A stretch of 64,000 nucleotides of DNA from Prochlorococcus sp. AG-402-K21 (GTDB lineage Bacteria; Cyanobacteriota; Cyanobacteriia; PCC-6307; Cyanobiaceae), in contig QCII01000006.1 of the NCBI GenBank assembly GCA_003216775.1, positions 87,441 to 151,440 on the forward strand, written 5' to 3'. The notes under the pieces were generated by a model, which saw only the letters and a list, made by a program, of their open reading frames with translations, ran no database searches and was not told the DNA's origin. Positions 36,742-46,603 of this stretch are shown here, piece after piece. Position numbers and translations under genes: made by a program. Position 1 is the stretch's first letter. Each line of letters begins with the position of its first letter.

Positions 36742-36848
36742 ATCAATATAAGTTTAGTGGTTTAAATAGAATTTGGTCTAATCGGTTTTTAGCATTTTTG
36801 TTATTATTTTTGGGTTGTATTTCTCTAATAAATATTGCTTACGTTTAA
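36738..36848 (+). CDS. Putative small membrane protein (36 aa), coupled to the previous ORF
   Basis: Starts MNQYKFSGLNRIWSNRF and continues with one hydrophobic span (LAFLLLFLGCISLINIAYV). It overlaps the end of the 35-aa ORF by 4 nt. Two single-span micro-proteins in tandem would fit subunits of a membrane complex. No family recognised. It converges on murA with a ~23-nt gap. Confidence 0.5.
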   Translation: MNQYKFSGLNRIWSNRFLAFLLLFLGCISLINIAYV

Positions 36849-36871
36849 AATAATTAATCCAAAATTAAAGC

Positions 36872-38242
36872 TTAAGCAGCCCTAGTTTTGGGAACATCGT
36901 CAGTATCAGAAGCAATTTTATATTCTTTATTAGTGAAGGCTCTTTTACTAAATTCTCTAGTTATGTTAATACCTAATATTTTTAATTTTGATTCAAAATT
37001 TTCATAACCCCTATCTAAATGCTCTAAACCATAGATTCTACTTCTCCCTTTAGCTATAATTCCAGCAATTATTAATGCAGCTGATGACCTTAAATCTGAG
37101 GCAACTAAATCCATACCATCAATAGTCTTTACACCTTTAATAGAAGCAACGTTTTTCTTTAATTTTATATTTGCACCCATTTTATTGAGTAAATGAACAT
37201 GATTCATTCTGTTTTCGAAAATTGTTTCGGTTATTTTTGATTCACCATTGGCGATTGTCATTAAAGCTGTAAATGGAGCCTGTAAATCAGTTGGAAAACC
37301 TGGAAAAGGGGCAGTATTTATATTAACTGCCTTAAGCTCTCTAGGGTTTATTATGATTGAATTACCTTTAATGGTGATTTTACTACCACTCTTTTGAAGG
37401 GTATTAGTAACAGCTTCAAGATGATTAGGAATCACAGGAGAAATTGTTATTGAAGAGGAGGTCGCCGCCGCAGCTATTAAAAAAGTTCCAGCTTCTATTC
37501 GATCTGGGATGACTTTATGAGTACAACCACCAAGTTTATTAACACCATCAATAATTATTTTCTCTTTACCAGAGTCGTAAATTTTTGCACCCATTTTATT
37601 AAGCATTTGGCATAAATCCTGAACTTCAGGTTCTCTTGCAGCATTTTCAATTGTAGTTCTTCCTTCCGCTAATGATGCTGCCATTATTAAGGTTTCAGTT
37701 GCTCCTACGCTTGGACATTTTAGTTTGAGATGAGTGCCAATTAATCTACTTTTCTCTCCTTTAATGTTTGCTTTGACGATTCCTTCTTCAATAAGAATTT
37801 CCGCTCCTAATGCTTTAAGCCCTTTAATGTGCTCATCTATTGGCCTAGAACCAATTTTGCACCCTCCAGGCAAAGGAACTTTAGCCTCTCCAAACTTACT
37901 TAATAGTGGACCGATACAAAAGAAACTTGCTCTTAGTCCCTTAACAAGTTCATATGGAAGTTCTTCAATAGAAATATTTTGTGAATCTATCTCTAATTTA
38001 TTGTTTTTTTCTATTATATTAACCCCTAAATTTCTAAGGATATTACACATTTTTTCAATATCAGTAAGACAAGGAACATTATGAAGAACTATCTTTTCAT
38101 TAGTTAGTAATGATGCCGCGAGCAAAACTAAAGCCGAATTCTTGGCACCACTTATCTCAACGATTCCATTTAATTTGCCTTGGCCAAAAATCTTTAAATT
38201 TTGTGATTTAAGATATGACTTATTTTTGCTTCCGCAAATCAT
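36872..38242 (-). CDS. murA: UDP-N-acetylglucosamine 1-carboxyvinyltransferase
   Basis: First committed step of peptidoglycan synthesis, target of fosfomycin. 456 aa, with ~15 extra N-terminal and ~15 extra C-terminal residues relative to E. coli. Seen: GKLNGIVEISGAKNSALVLL with the substrate-binding Lys/Asn, VKGLRASFFCIGPLLSKFGE, LPGGCKIGSRPIDEHIKGLK carrying the PEP-attacking Cys, and TDLQAPFTALMTIANGESKI near the C-terminal half. ATG start; the 160-nt gap upstream is divergent with the methyltransferase gene. Confidence 0.96.
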   Translation of the reverse strand: MICGSKNKSYLKSQNLKIFGQGKLNGIVEISGAKNSALVLLAASLLTNEKIVLHNVPCLTDIEKMCNILRNLGVNIIEKNNKLEIDSQNISIEELPYELVKGLRASFFCIGPLLSKFGEAKVPLPGGCKIGSRPIDEHIKGLKALGAEILIEEGIVKANIKGEKSRLIGTHLKLKCPSVGATETLIMAASLAEGRTTIENAAREPEVQDLCQMLNKMGAKIYDSGKEKIIIDGVNKLGGCTHKVIPDRIEAGTFLIAAAATSSSITISPVIPNHLEAVTNTLQKSGSKITIKGNSIIINPRELKAVNINTAPFPGFPTDLQAPFTALMTIANGESKITETIFENRMNHVHLLNKMGANIKLKKNVASIKGVKTIDGMDLVASDLRSSAALIIAGIIAKGRSRIYGLEHLDRGYENFESKLKILGINITREFSKRAFTNKEYKIASDTDDVPKTRAA

Positions 38243-38405
38243 TAAGACTTAGTTTATTAGATTCATGATGACAAACGAAAATTAGTAAGTCCACCTTATG
38301 TAACGTCTTGAATATTAATTAAAAGTAAAAATATGTTATTCAATTTTTAGGATATTAAATTTTAAAATTTATTGATCAAAAGTTTTAAAGAATTAAAATA
38401 TGTAA

Positions 38406-39275
38406 GTTAACAAAATTTTCAAATTACTCATAGAAAAAACTTTTTTAAAAATAACTAGTAAAAACAATAATCTAGTTAAAAGATTTAGATCATTTAAAAG
38501 CGGATCCTCTCGCAAAGAAAAAGATTTTTTTTGTATAGAAGGTACTCATCTTATTGAGGAATTGTTGAAGTCTGGAAATTCCCCCTCCAAAATTTTAGTT
38601 ACTGAAAAATGGCTAAAAAAGAACCAAAATCTTAGCAAAAAGTTTGATCAATCATTGATAACTTTGGTTTCAGAAGAGGTTTTAGCTTCTGCGATTTCAA
38701 CAATTAATCCAGATGGGATAGCAGCTTTAGTAGAAATTTCATCAATACCTAATTATCAATTTAATAGAAAAGATGATTTTGTTCTTGTTCTCGACAGGAT
38801 TCAAGACCCTGGGAATATGGGTAATCTTTTTAGAACTGCTTTAGCTGCTGGTGTTAATGCAATTTTTTTAGCTGGAGGTGCGCACCCATTAGGCCAAAAG
38901 GTATTAAGGGCATCCTCTGGTGCAGTTTTTCATCTGCCATTTTTAAGATTTGATGGAACTGAAGAAGAAATATTAAATTCTTTATTCAAGTCTTTGTCTG
39001 AGTTGTCAAATGTAGGATTTAAGATTTTCTCTACTAGTAGCAATAATAAAAGTTCAGAAAAACCTTCAAAACCATACTGGGAAATTGATTGGTCTAAACG
39101 TACCGCATTAATTTTGGGTAATGAAGGTCAAGGTATTCATAAAAAAATTCAAGAAGCTTTTAATGAAAAAATTACAATTCCGCATAGTGAGCTTGTAGAA
39201 TCATTGAATGTGGCTTGTGTTGCAGTTCCATTATTACTAGAACGAAAAAGAGTCGCATACATCTCTAATAAGTAA
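38406..39275 (+). CDS. SpoU/TrmH-family RNA 2'-O-ribose methyltransferase (start codon unresolved)
   Basis: The SPOUT catalytic core is clear: VLVLDRIQDPGNMGNLFRTA (motif 1), TALILGNEGQGIHKKI (motif 2) and IPHSELVESLNVACVAVPLL (motif 3, knot). The N-terminal substrate-binding domain is also conserved (ITSKNNNLVKRFRSFKSG, then FFCIEGTHLIEELLKSG), but it is encoded upstream of the first ATG/GTG/TTG in frame, which is TTG 38562. Between the in-frame TAA at 38403 and 38562 only ATT (38415), ATA (38430, 38448) and similar codons exist. So either a rare start is used or the protein is truncated. Coordinates here give the open frame; the canonical-start version is 38562-39275, 237 aa. Confidence 0.82.
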   Translation, partial: VNKIFKLLIEKTFLKITSKNNNLVKRFRSFKSGSSRKEKDFFCIEGTHLIEELLKSGNSPSKILVTEKWLKKNQNLSKKFDQSLITLVSEEVLASAISTINPDGIAALVEISSIPNYQFNRKDDFVLVLDRIQDPGNMGNLFRTALAAGVNAIFLAGGAHPLGQKVLRASSGAVFHLPFLRFDGTEEEILNSLFKSLSELSNVGFKIFSTSSNNKSSEKPSKPYWEIDWSKRTALILGNEGQGIHKKIQEAFNEKITIPHSELVESLNVACVAVPLLLERKRVAYISNK

Positions 39276-39282
39276 ATAAAAA

Positions 39283-40722
39283 GTGACTGATTCAAATTTT
39301 GATTTTGATTTAATCGTAATAGGAGCAGGATATGGAGGTTTTGATGCCGCTAAACATGCTGCTGGTAAGGGACTGAAAGTCGCAATAGTAGAATCTTCTG
39401 ATATGGGAGGTACTTGTGTTAACAAGGGTTGTGTTCCATCTAAAGCTCTTTTAGCTGCAAGCGGAAAAGTCAGAGAAATCGCTAATTATGAACATTTAGC
39501 TAAATTTGGTATTCATGCTTCCCCAGTAAGGTTCGAGAGATCAAAAATTGCAGATCATGCAAATAATTTAGTTACAAATGTTAGAGAAAATTTAACAAAA
39601 ACTCTCAAAAGGAGTGGAGTTGAAATTATTTTGGGCATTGGCAGAATTGAAGGAAATCAAAAAGTAGGTGTAAGAGATAAAAACGGAATTGATAAAATTT
39701 TCACATGTAAGAATATTGTTATAGCAACTGGTTCTTCTCCTTTTGTACCCCGTGGAATAACTTTGGATAATAGAACTGTATTTACTAGTGATGATGCAGT
39801 TAAACTTGAGTGGCTTCCAAGATGGATAGCTATTATTGGAAGCGGATATATAGGATTAGAATTTGCTGATGTTTATACCGCACTAGGTTGTGAAGTGACC
39901 ATGATCGAGGCTTTGGAAAATATTATGCCAACATTTGATCCAGATATTACAAAAATTGCCAAGAAGAACCTTATTCAAGCAAGAGATATAGACACAAAAT
40001 CAAATGTTTTTGCAACAAAAATAACACCCGGATGTCCTGTGAAAATAGAACTGACAGATGCAAAATCTAAAGAACATGTAGAAACTTTAGAAGTTGACGC
40101 TGTACTAGTTGCAACTGGCAGAAGTCCTAATAGTAATAACTTAAATCTTGAGTCGGTTGGGATCGAAACAGTAAAAGGTTTCATTTCTGTAGATGATCAA
40201 ATGAGAGTTAAGAACGGTGATGAAATAATACCTAACATTTGGGCTGTTGGAGATGTAACAGGCAAACTAATGCTTGCCCATACAGCTGCAGCGCAAGGTA
40301 CTATTGCTGTTGATAATATTTGCGGTGGTAACGTCGAAATTAACTATAAAAGTATCCCTGCAGCAACCTTTACTCACCCTGAGATAAGTTCAGTTGGTCT
40401 CTCTGAAGCTCAAGCTAAAGAGATATCTGCAAAAGAAAATTTTACTTTAGGAGTTGTCAAAAGTTTCTTTAAGGCTAATTCAAAAGCATTGGCTGAATTA
40501 GAGAGTGATGGATTGCTAAAGTTGATTTTCAATAAAGATAATGGGAAAGTATTAGGTGCTCATATTTTTGGGTTACATGCAGCTGATTTGATTCAAGAAA
40601 TTTCGAACGCTATTTCAAGGAACCAAGATGTAATTGAATTATCTAAAGAAGTTCATACGCATCCCACTCTTAGTGAAGTAGTTGAGGTCGCATATAAACA
40701 AGCGGCTTCTCAAATAAAATAA
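39283..40722 (+). CDS. lpdA: Dihydrolipoyl dehydrogenase (E3)
   Basis: FAD-dependent disulfide oxidoreductase of the pyruvate dehydrogenase and glycine cleavage complexes. 479 aa. Seen: FAD motif LIVIGAGYGGFDAAKHAAGK, redox pair GGTCVNKGCVPSKALLA, NAD motif IAIIGSGYIGLEFADVYTAL, WAVGDVTGKLMLAHTAAAQG, and the C-terminal HTHPTLSEVVEVAYKQ with the catalytic His. GTG start, 7 nt after the methyltransferase stop. trpC follows after 12 nt. The E1 alpha subunit is encoded at 49.3-50.3 kb. Confidence 0.96.
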   Translation: MTDSNFDFDLIVIGAGYGGFDAAKHAAGKGLKVAIVESSDMGGTCVNKGCVPSKALLAASGKVREIANYEHLAKFGIHASPVRFERSKIADHANNLVTNVRENLTKTLKRSGVEIILGIGRIEGNQKVGVRDKNGIDKIFTCKNIVIATGSSPFVPRGITLDNRTVFTSDDAVKLEWLPRWIAIIGSGYIGLEFADVYTALGCEVTMIEALENIMPTFDPDITKIAKKNLIQARDIDTKSNVFATKITPGCPVKIELTDAKSKEHVETLEVDAVLVATGRSPNSNNLNLESVGIETVKGFISVDDQMRVKNGDEIIPNIWAVGDVTGKLMLAHTAAAQGTIAVDNICGGNVEINYKSIPAATFTHPEISSVGLSEAQAKEISAKENFTLGVVKSFFKANSKALAELESDGLLKLIFNKDNGKVLGAHIFGLHAADLIQEISNAISRNQDVIELSKEVHTHPTLSEVVEVAYKQAASQIK

Positions 40723-40734
40723 TATCTAAAATTA

Positions 40735-41622
40735 ATGGAGATAAGACGCAGGCCACCAAATCCAACAGTAAGGGTAGAAAATTTAGAATATGCTGTACCT
40801 CATAGAGAAGCACAAGCAAAAAATATTCTAGAAGAAATTGTATGGCACAAGGACATTGAAATTAAGAATTTTAAAAAAATAGTTTCTTTAGAAGATCTAA
40901 TAAAAAAAATTGAAAAACTTCCTACCCCCAAAGATTTTTATAAAAATATCTTGGATTCAAAAATAAAACCAGGAGTGATTGCAGAAATAAAAAAAGCTAG
41001 TCCGAGTAAAGGAGTTATCAGAAAAGATTTTAACCCTGTTGATATAGCAATTTGTTATGAAGGATTAGGTGCTTCATGTATCTCAGTACTTACTGATAAA
41101 AGGTTTTTTCAGGGTAGTTTTGAAATACTTGAAACTGTAAGGAAATCAACTAATCTCCCTCTACTCTGCAAAGATTTTATTATTTCTGCTTATCAGATTT
41201 ATAAAGCAAGGGTATCTGGTGCTGATGCAATATTATTAATCGCTGCGATTTTAAGTGATGATGATTTAATTTACCTAAAGAAAATTGCTGATAATTTAAA
41301 GATGAGTGTTCTTGTTGAAGTCCATAATGAAGATGAATTAGAAAGGATACTAAAGTTAAAATCCTTTAATTTGATTGGAATAAATAATAGGGACTTAAAG
41401 ACTTTTAAAACAGATTTAAAAACATCGATAGAATTGATGAATACATATGCAGAAATATTTTTAAAACAAAATATTCTTCCCATTAGTGAATCCGGAATTA
41501 ATTGTGCCCAAGATTTAGAATCGCTTAGATCTATTGGAATCAAGGGTGTATTAATTGGTGAAACTTTTATGAGAGAAAGTAATATTGAAAAATCTTTCAA
41601 GAAATTATTTGACTCAATTTAA
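40735..41622 (+). CDS. trpC: Indole-3-glycerol phosphate synthase
   Basis: TIM-barrel enzyme closing the indole ring in tryptophan synthesis. 295 aa; about 35 residues longer at the N-terminus than typical enzymes, as usual in cyanobacteria ([20 protein letters not shown]). Seen: [20 protein letters not shown] with the catalytic Lys, [53 protein letters not shown] and [20 protein letters not shown] start, downstream of lpdA in the same orientation. Confidence 0.96.
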   Translation: MEIRRRPPNPTVRVENLEYAVPHREAQAKNILEEIVWHKDIEIKNFKKIVSLEDLIKKIEKLPTPKDFYKNILDSKIKPGVIAEIKKASPSKGVIRKDFNPVDIAICYEGLGASCISVLTDKRFFQGSFEILETVRKSTNLPLLCKDFIISAYQIYKARVSGADAILLIAAILSDDDLIYLKKIADNLKMSVLVEVHNEDELERILKLKSFNLIGINNRDLKTFKTDLKTSIELMNTYAEIFLKQNILPISESGINCAQDLESLRSIGIKGVLIGETFMRESNIEKSFKKLFDSI

Positions 41623-41677
41623 TTTTGACTGTGAATCGTGCTATAAAATTGTATAAAAAGAGTTGTACTGAATATAT

Positions 41678-42349
41678 ATGCAGGCTGTAATATTAACCGG
41701 AATAGTTGCAGGATTTGTACATGTTGTTGGTGGTGCAGATCATCTAATTGCAATGGCACCAGCAGCGATTAATAATCCCCAAAAAGCTCTTAAGAATAGT
41801 TTCTCATGGGGTTTAGGACACTCTTCTGGTGTACTCTTGTTAACTTTCCTAGCAATTTTTATTAAGGATATTACGCCATTAAACAAATTTTCCAATATTG
41901 CCGAATTCCTAGTTGGAATTTCTCTGCTAATTGTTGGGTTATTTGCTATTAGATATTCTTTTCAACTAAGTATACACTCACACTCTCATAGGCATAAGAA
42001 TGGAATTGCACATCGTCACTTGCACTTTCATGTTAATAAGCAAAAAAATAATAATAAGCACTCTCATGCTTTAACAGGTTTAGGTTTGCTACATGGCATA
42101 GCTGGAGGTTCGCATTTTCTTGCAGTCCTTCCTGCTTTAGCACTACCTTTAACGAGTGCTTGCTTATATTTGATTTCATACTTGGTGGGCTCACTTATCA
42201 GTATGAATCTTTTTACTTGTTTAATATCTTTTACAACCTTTAAAGCAAGTCAAAAATTTACTAAAAGATTAATAGCTTTAGCAGGAGGGCTTTCCTTCTC
42301 TATGGGATTATTTTGGATTCAAAAAAGTGCGGTTGTTTTTTTGAATTAA
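41678..42349 (+). CDS. NicO/UreH-like membrane protein, probable nickel transporter
   Basis: 223 aa with about six hydrophobic segments. N-terminal HVVGGADHLIAMAPAAINNP resembles the His/Asp metal motif of nickel/cobalt transporters, and GLLHGIAGGSHFLAVLPALA repeats it in the second half. Between them lies a His-rich loop (HSHSHRHKNGIAHRHLHFHV) of about ten His in ~20 residues, a likely metal sensor or store. It sits next to the nickel superoxide dismutase genes, which supports nickel uptake, but direction and metal are inferred. The 3' end overlaps convergent sodX by 42 nt. Confidence 0.78.
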   Translation: MQAVILTGIVAGFVHVVGGADHLIAMAPAAINNPQKALKNSFSWGLGHSSGVLLLTFLAIFIKDITPLNKFSNIAEFLVGISLLIVGLFAIRYSFQLSIHSHSHRHKNGIAHRHLHFHVNKQKNNNKHSHALTGLGLLHGIAGGSHFLAVLPALALPLTSACLYLISYLVGSLISMNLFTCLISFTTFKASQKFTKRLIALAGGLSFSMGLFWIQKSAVVFLN

Positions 42350-42703
42350 AAAATCTTTTAATTTAGGAATGATTAATTTAGAAGTGACAATCCCAATAAC
42401 TTTATCGTTGTTTACTAATCCAAATTTATTACTATCTTCGCTAAATTCAATATTGTCACCAAGAACCTCAATATTATATTGATTTACTGAATTTATCCTT
42501 TTTATTAGTCTTTTATTTTTAAGTGGATGGTTAAAAATAACTATTTGTCCAGGTTGAAGATCTGATTTACCTTCTTTATAATTTTTAAAAAAAACAATTT
42601 CTCCTTTTTTGAGGGAAGGTAACATTGAGTCACCGCTAATAATAGCGGTTTTTCTTAAACCTAAGATAAATAAAATTAATTCAAGGAAACTTTTGAAAAT
42701 AAT
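42308..42703 (-). CDS. sodX: Ni-SOD maturation protease SodX (S26 signal peptidase-like); noncanonical start
   Basis: S26-type peptidase thought to remove the SodN leader. The catalytic Ser lies in ISGDSMLPSLKKGE, and the downstream Lys-type region is LKNKRLIKRINS, ending with the GDNIEFSEDS segment. An N-terminal membrane span (FLELILFILGL) precedes the Ser. The only canonical start is the ATG inside GDSM at 42625, which would delete the nucleophile; the frame is closed above by a TAA at 42719-42721, and no ATG/GTG/TTG lies between. I place the start at an ATT (42703 or 42700), just after the sodN stop. The choice of codon is inference. Confidence 0.72.
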   Translation of the reverse strand: MIFKSFLELILFILGLRKTAIISGDSMLPSLKKGEIVFFKNYKEGKSDLQPGQIVIFNHPLKNKRLIKRINSVNQYNIEVLGDNIEFSEDSNKFGLVNNDKVIGIVTSKLIIPKLKDFLIQKNNRTFLNPK

Positions 42704-42707
42704 TAAA

Positions 42708-43181
42708 TTAACTAGCTTTTACAAAAGCATCTGATCTTCCTTTTGAAGCCCAGAAAATATTATGAATCTTTTCTACATAACTCATTAATTCTTCAGCTTG
42801 AGCTAAATCAATATTAACTTTGCATGCACTGCATAATTTAGCCGCCTTCCAAATGGTTTCATGTAAGTCTGGATAAGTTTCTAAGTGAACTGGTTTAAAG
42901 TAATCTGTCCACAAAATTAGGAGTTCTTTCTTTGTTTCTTTTGCTTGCTCTTCTTTAACTGCAACATATCTAGAAAATGTATTGCTATATGCAGCCCACT
43001 CTGCTGAATCAGTGCTAGAAGGAGCTTCCAGTGCTATAAGTTTTTTTGTCATGGATAAAACTGCTTCAGCAGCAACTCTCGTAGATGCTGGATCATAAAC
43101 ACCACAAGGACCATCACAGTGAGCATGGACTGCAATTGGGGATTTTTTATCTAGAAAAGAATTGATGAATTTACTAAACAT
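42708..43181 (-). CDS. sodN: Nickel superoxide dismutase
   Basis: 157 aa precursor; the main superoxide dismutase of marine picocyanobacteria. After a ~20-residue leader (MFSKFINSFLDKKSPIAVHA) comes the nickel hook HCDGPCGVYDP, with His21, Cys22 and Cys26 as metal ligands once the leader is removed. The rest is a four-helix bundle ending GRSDAFVKAS. ATG start. The presumed protease gene follows at once on the same strand and a probable nickel transporter converges from the other side. Confidence 0.97.
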   Translation of the reverse strand: MFSKFINSFLDKKSPIAVHAHCDGPCGVYDPASTRVAAEAVLSMTKKLIALEAPSSTDSAEWAAYSNTFSRYVAVKEEQAKETKKELLILWTDYFKPVHLETYPDLHETIWKAAKLCSACKVNIDLAQAEELMSYVEKIHNIFWASKGRSDAFVKAS

Positions 43182-43259
43182 TTCAAATTTTCGGTGTTGT
43201 ATATATATTACTTGGATATTAACTAAATTGAAAAGTCTTAGATATTTTTCTTACTTAAT

Positions 43260-43832
43260 TTAATTGACTTTTAATAATTCAACTTCAAAGATCAAAGTCG
43301 CATTAGGAGGAATTACATTTCCAGCTCCTCTTGATCCGTAACCAAGTTCAGGAGGAATTGTTAATTTTCTTTTCCCTCCGACCTTCATTCCTGCAACACC
43401 TTCATCCCAACCTTTTATCACTCGTCCAGCACCTAAGGGGAAGCTGAATGGAGCTCTACCTATACTTGTATCAAATTGAGTGCCGTCTTCTAGAGTTCCC
43501 GTGTAATTTACAGTAACTGTTTGCCCAGCATTAGCTTCATCTCCCTCTCCATTAACAATGTCAGCAATAATTAAACCACTGTCTGTTGTTCTTGAATTAA
43601 TGTCTGATTGTGTTTCTTCTGCCATAGCGAAAAGTATAGGATTGGGATCTGAAGGGTCTAATTCAAATAAATTTTTATTTGAAACGTTTGTTGGTTTTTC
43701 AAGAGGTGTTTTTTGAACTGATTGAGTTTCTAATTCAGCAGCATTAACGACTTGAGGTGAATTAAATTGACTGAAAATAGTTAGTGAAACACAACAAATA
43801 AAAACTGCAAAACTGATAAAGACTTCTTTCAC
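43260..43832 (-). CDS. FKBP-type peptidyl-prolyl isomerase, exported
   Basis: 190 aa. N-terminal hydrophobic signal (about residues 1-31, ending VVNAAE) then a ~50-residue linker, then one FKBP domain: [60 protein letters not shown] and a final [10 protein letters not shown]. Active-site residues look intact. Likely in the periplasm or thylakoid lumen. GTG start; divergent from lnt with an ~86-nt gap. Confidence 0.93.
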   Translation of the reverse strand: MKEVFISFAVFICCVSLTIFSQFNSPQVVNAAELETQSVQKTPLEKPTNVSNKNLFELDPSDPNPILFAMAEETQSDINSRTTDSGLIIADIVNGEGDEANAGQTVTVNYTGTLEDGTQFDTSIGRAPFSFPLGAGRVIKGWDEGVAGMKVGGKRKLTIPPELGYGSRGAGNVIPPNATLIFEVELLKVN

Positions 43833-43918
43833 TTAAATTTTGTAAGTTACTAAGACTAAGTTTACAGAATAAAGGTACAATAAATGGGTGATTATAAATT
43901 TAATTTCGTAATTTTAGA

Positions 43919-45406
43919 TTGTTAATCCCTACTCAAATTAAAAGTTTAAGACAATATTTTTACCCTTGTTTAGGAGGAATTTTAGGAGGAATTTCTATTT
44001 CAACTCACTTTTGGCTGATTTTTATGCCGATATCTTTATTTATTTTATGGAAGGGAAGTGAGAGAAAAATAGCAAATTTTTGGTGGGGTTTTTTCTTTAT
44101 TTTGATAAGTCATTCATGGTTATATGATCTTCATCCATTGTCATGGCTTGGGTTTTCATGGATTGAAAGTGTAATAATCACCATTTCAATATTATTATTT
44201 TGTGCTTTTTTGGGTGGGTTATTAGTTTATTTATGGGGATTGTTAGTCGAAATTGTTCTCTGGCAAGAGGATGTTTTTAAAATGAAAATATTACCTTTAA
44301 CCGTAAAAGTATTTTTTTTATCTTTGACTTGGGGGATTGGAGAATGGATACTTTCTCAAACACCTTTTTTTTGGATAGGTTTAGGAGAGGGTCTTGTCCC
44401 AGGTGATATCTATCTTGCTGGTTTGGCAAGATGGATTGGCGCAAGTGGTTTATGCGTATTACAAATATTGATTGGATTTTGGATTTTTTTTAGTCACGGT
44501 AGATGGAGAAGAAAACTTCATTTTAAAAAAATATTTTTTTCAGGACTTTTTATTATTTTTTTCTTACATTTATTTGGGGGCTTAACAACTCCAATAAAAA
44601 GAAATTATGAATATCCTGTGGCTATTTGGCAAACCAATATACCAACAAGAGAAAAATTAAAAATAGATGATGAATTTATTAAAGAAAAACAATCTATCGC
44701 TCAAAAATATGCTTTAACCAATCAAGCAAAACTTCTTGTTGCTCCTGAAGGAACTCTACCTAATAATTTTTTTCTAGATGAAAGTAGTAAGATTAATATG
44801 TTGGCAGGGGGGTTCAGAAATTCTAATAATGAGTTAAGAAGTTCTTTACTCGGATTTCAAATTGGAGATAAATCTTTTACCTCATTTATAGATAAAAATA
44901 GACTTGTTCCATTAGGTGAAAAAATACCTAAACTTCTAGTTAGTTTTTCAAGAGGATTATCTGCAGTAGGAGGAATTCAACCAGGCTCTGATACAAGATT
45001 TTTTGATCCTAAATTTACCCCTCCATTAGCAGTAGCTATCTGTTATGAAGTTAGTGATGGATTGAAAATAAGAAAGGCTATTAATAGCGGTGCAAAACTA
45101 ATAATAACTGCAGCAAATTTAGATCCCTATCCAGTTAAGCTATATAATCAATTCCTATCCTTGGCCAGATTAAGAAGTATTGAAAATAAGAAAAATAATT
45201 TACTAGTGTCAAATACCGGCCCTTCGGGTTTAATTCAAGATGATGGGAAAATAATTCAACTTCTAGATTTAAATGTGGAGCAAAATAAAATAGTGTTCCC
45301 TAATTTTTCATCCGAAAAGACTTTCTATACAAAATTTGGAGATAAACCTATTTTGTTATTGTTTATATTTTTTATGGGATTAAATTTCTTTTGGAAAATT
45401 AATTAA
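43919..45406 (+). CDS. lnt: Apolipoprotein N-acyltransferase
   Basis: 495 aa integral membrane enzyme that adds the third acyl chain to lipoproteins. About six to seven N-terminal hydrophobic segments, then a periplasmic nitrilase-like domain with the Glu ([11 protein letters not shown]), Lys (PLGEKIP) and Cys ([10 protein letters not shown]) of the catalytic triad, and a final C-terminal membrane span ([16 protein letters not shown]). TTG start. Its stop overlaps convergent mnmA by 4 nt. A predicted lipoprotein substrate is encoded at 24.1 kb. Confidence 0.93.
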   Translation: MLIPTQIKSLRQYFYPCLGGILGGISISTHFWLIFMPISLFILWKGSERKIANFWWGFFFILISHSWLYDLHPLSWLGFSWIESVIITISILLFCAFLGGLLVYLWGLLVEIVLWQEDVFKMKILPLTVKVFFLSLTWGIGEWILSQTPFFWIGLGEGLVPGDIYLAGLARWIGASGLCVLQILIGFWIFFSHGRWRRKLHFKKIFFSGLFIIFFLHLFGGLTTPIKRNYEYPVAIWQTNIPTREKLKIDDEFIKEKQSIAQKYALTNQAKLLVAPEGTLPNNFFLDESSKINMLAGGFRNSNNELRSSLLGFQIGDKSFTSFIDKNRLVPLGEKIPKLLVSFSRGLSAVGGIQPGSDTRFFDPKFTPPLAVAICYEVSDGLKIRKAINSGAKLIITAANLDPYPVKLYNQFLSLARLRSIENKKNNLLVSNTGPSGLIQDDGKIIQLLDLNVEQNKIVFPNFSSEKTFYTKFGDKPILLLFIFFMGLNFFWKIN

Positions 45407-46557
45407 TTAATTAATCCGCCACCTAATAAAATATCTCCTTTATAAAAAACTGCAGCTTGTCCGGGTGTTACCGAACTTTGACTTTGTTCAAAAATTAATT
45501 TAAATGTTTTAGTTGGATTATCTAATGTTTTCAAAGGTATTAAAGTTCCTTTTACTGGATGACTTCTATATCTGATTTGTGCTTCTACTTCTATCTCTTG
45601 CTTAGGTTCTTCGATTGAAACCCAGTTAACCTTACTAATTATTGCTTCTCTATTAAATAAATCACTTTTATCTGCTACATAAACTATGTTTTTTACCCTG
45701 TCTAAACTTTTTACATATAATGGTTCCGGCCAAGCGATGCCCAAACCTTTTCTTTGACCTACCGTAAAGTGCTGAATACCATTGTGAGTTCCTAGGATTT
45801 TCCCATTTAAATGCACAATTTCTCCTTCTTTGAGTTCAATGTGTTTGTCGATAAATCTCTGCATGGATCCATAATGCTCAACTAAACATAAATCTTGACT
45901 TTCTGGTTTTTGAGCAGTTCTAAGTCCTAATCTCAGGGCTTCCTTTCTTGTTTCTTCTTTTTTCATTTCACCAAGAGGAAATTCTAATCTGCTTAGTACT
46001 TCTTGCGAAAGAGAATAAAGAAAATAACTTTGGTCTTTGTTTGCGTCAGCACCTCTGAGAAGAAGGAAGTCCTTAAATACAAAGCTCTTGCAATCAAATT
46101 TTTCAGCATAAGATAATTTTTTTATCCTTGCGTAATGTCCGGTTGCAATATGAGTAAAGTCTTTTTTGTTTATTGCGTAATTAAGCATCTCTTCAAACTT
46201 CACATTCTTGTTGCACATAGAACATGGAAGTGGGGTGAATCCTTTCTCATAGCTTTCAGTAGTTTTTTTAATTACCTCTCTTTCGAATATTTCTCTTGAA
46301 TCTATTATTTTATGGTTAATTCCTAAATCTTCACAAAGGCCAGCAGCATCTACTAATCCTTCAGAACAACAGGAGCCTTGTCCTTTCATTAGCCAAAGAG
46401 TAAGTCCCTCAACATTCCAGCCTCTTTCTACAAGAAGAGCAGCTGAAAGGGAACTATCTACGCCACCAGAAAGACCTACAATAATATTTTTCTTCTTTTT
46501 AGTTTTATTATTAGAAAAATAGTTCTTTAATTTTTTATCCTTTTGTGTCTTTAACAT
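45403..46557 (-). CDS. mnmA: tRNA-specific 2-thiouridylase MnmA
   Basis: Makes 2-thiouridine at the wobble position of tRNA Lys, Glu and Gln. 384 aa. Seen: PP-loop [16 protein letters not shown] (28-43), an early CCSEG pair, the first catalytic Cys in [38 protein letters not shown], the second Cys in [12 protein letters not shown] and [22 protein letters not shown] start, with ~46 nt before the divergent nnr gene. Confidence 0.96.
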   Translation of the reverse strand: MLKTQKDKKLKNYFSNNKTKKKKNIIVGLSGGVDSSLSAALLVERGWNVEGLTLWLMKGQGSCCSEGLVDAAGLCEDLGINHKIIDSREIFEREVIKKTTESYEKGFTPLPCSMCNKNVKFEEMLNYAINKKDFTHIATGHYARIKKLSYAEKFDCKSFVFKDFLLLRGADANKDQSYFLYSLSQEVLSRLEFPLGEMKKEETRKEALRLGLRTAQKPESQDLCLVEHYGSMQRFIDKHIELKEGEIVHLNGKILGTHNGIQHFTVGQRKGLGIAWPEPLYVKSLDRVKNIVYVADKSDLFNREAIISKVNWVSIEEPKQEIEVEAQIRYRSHPVKGTLIPLKTLDNPTKTFKLIFEQSQSSVTPGQAAVFYKGDILLGGGLIN

Positions 46558-46603
46558 GGAAATTTAAATTTTTGAACAGTACTTCAATTGCTTTGTACTA
46601 ATT

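Noticed and set aside
42308..42625. sodX starting at the ATG at 42625
   Set aside because: This would remove the catalytic Ser and the membrane anchor, both encoded just upstream in the same frame.
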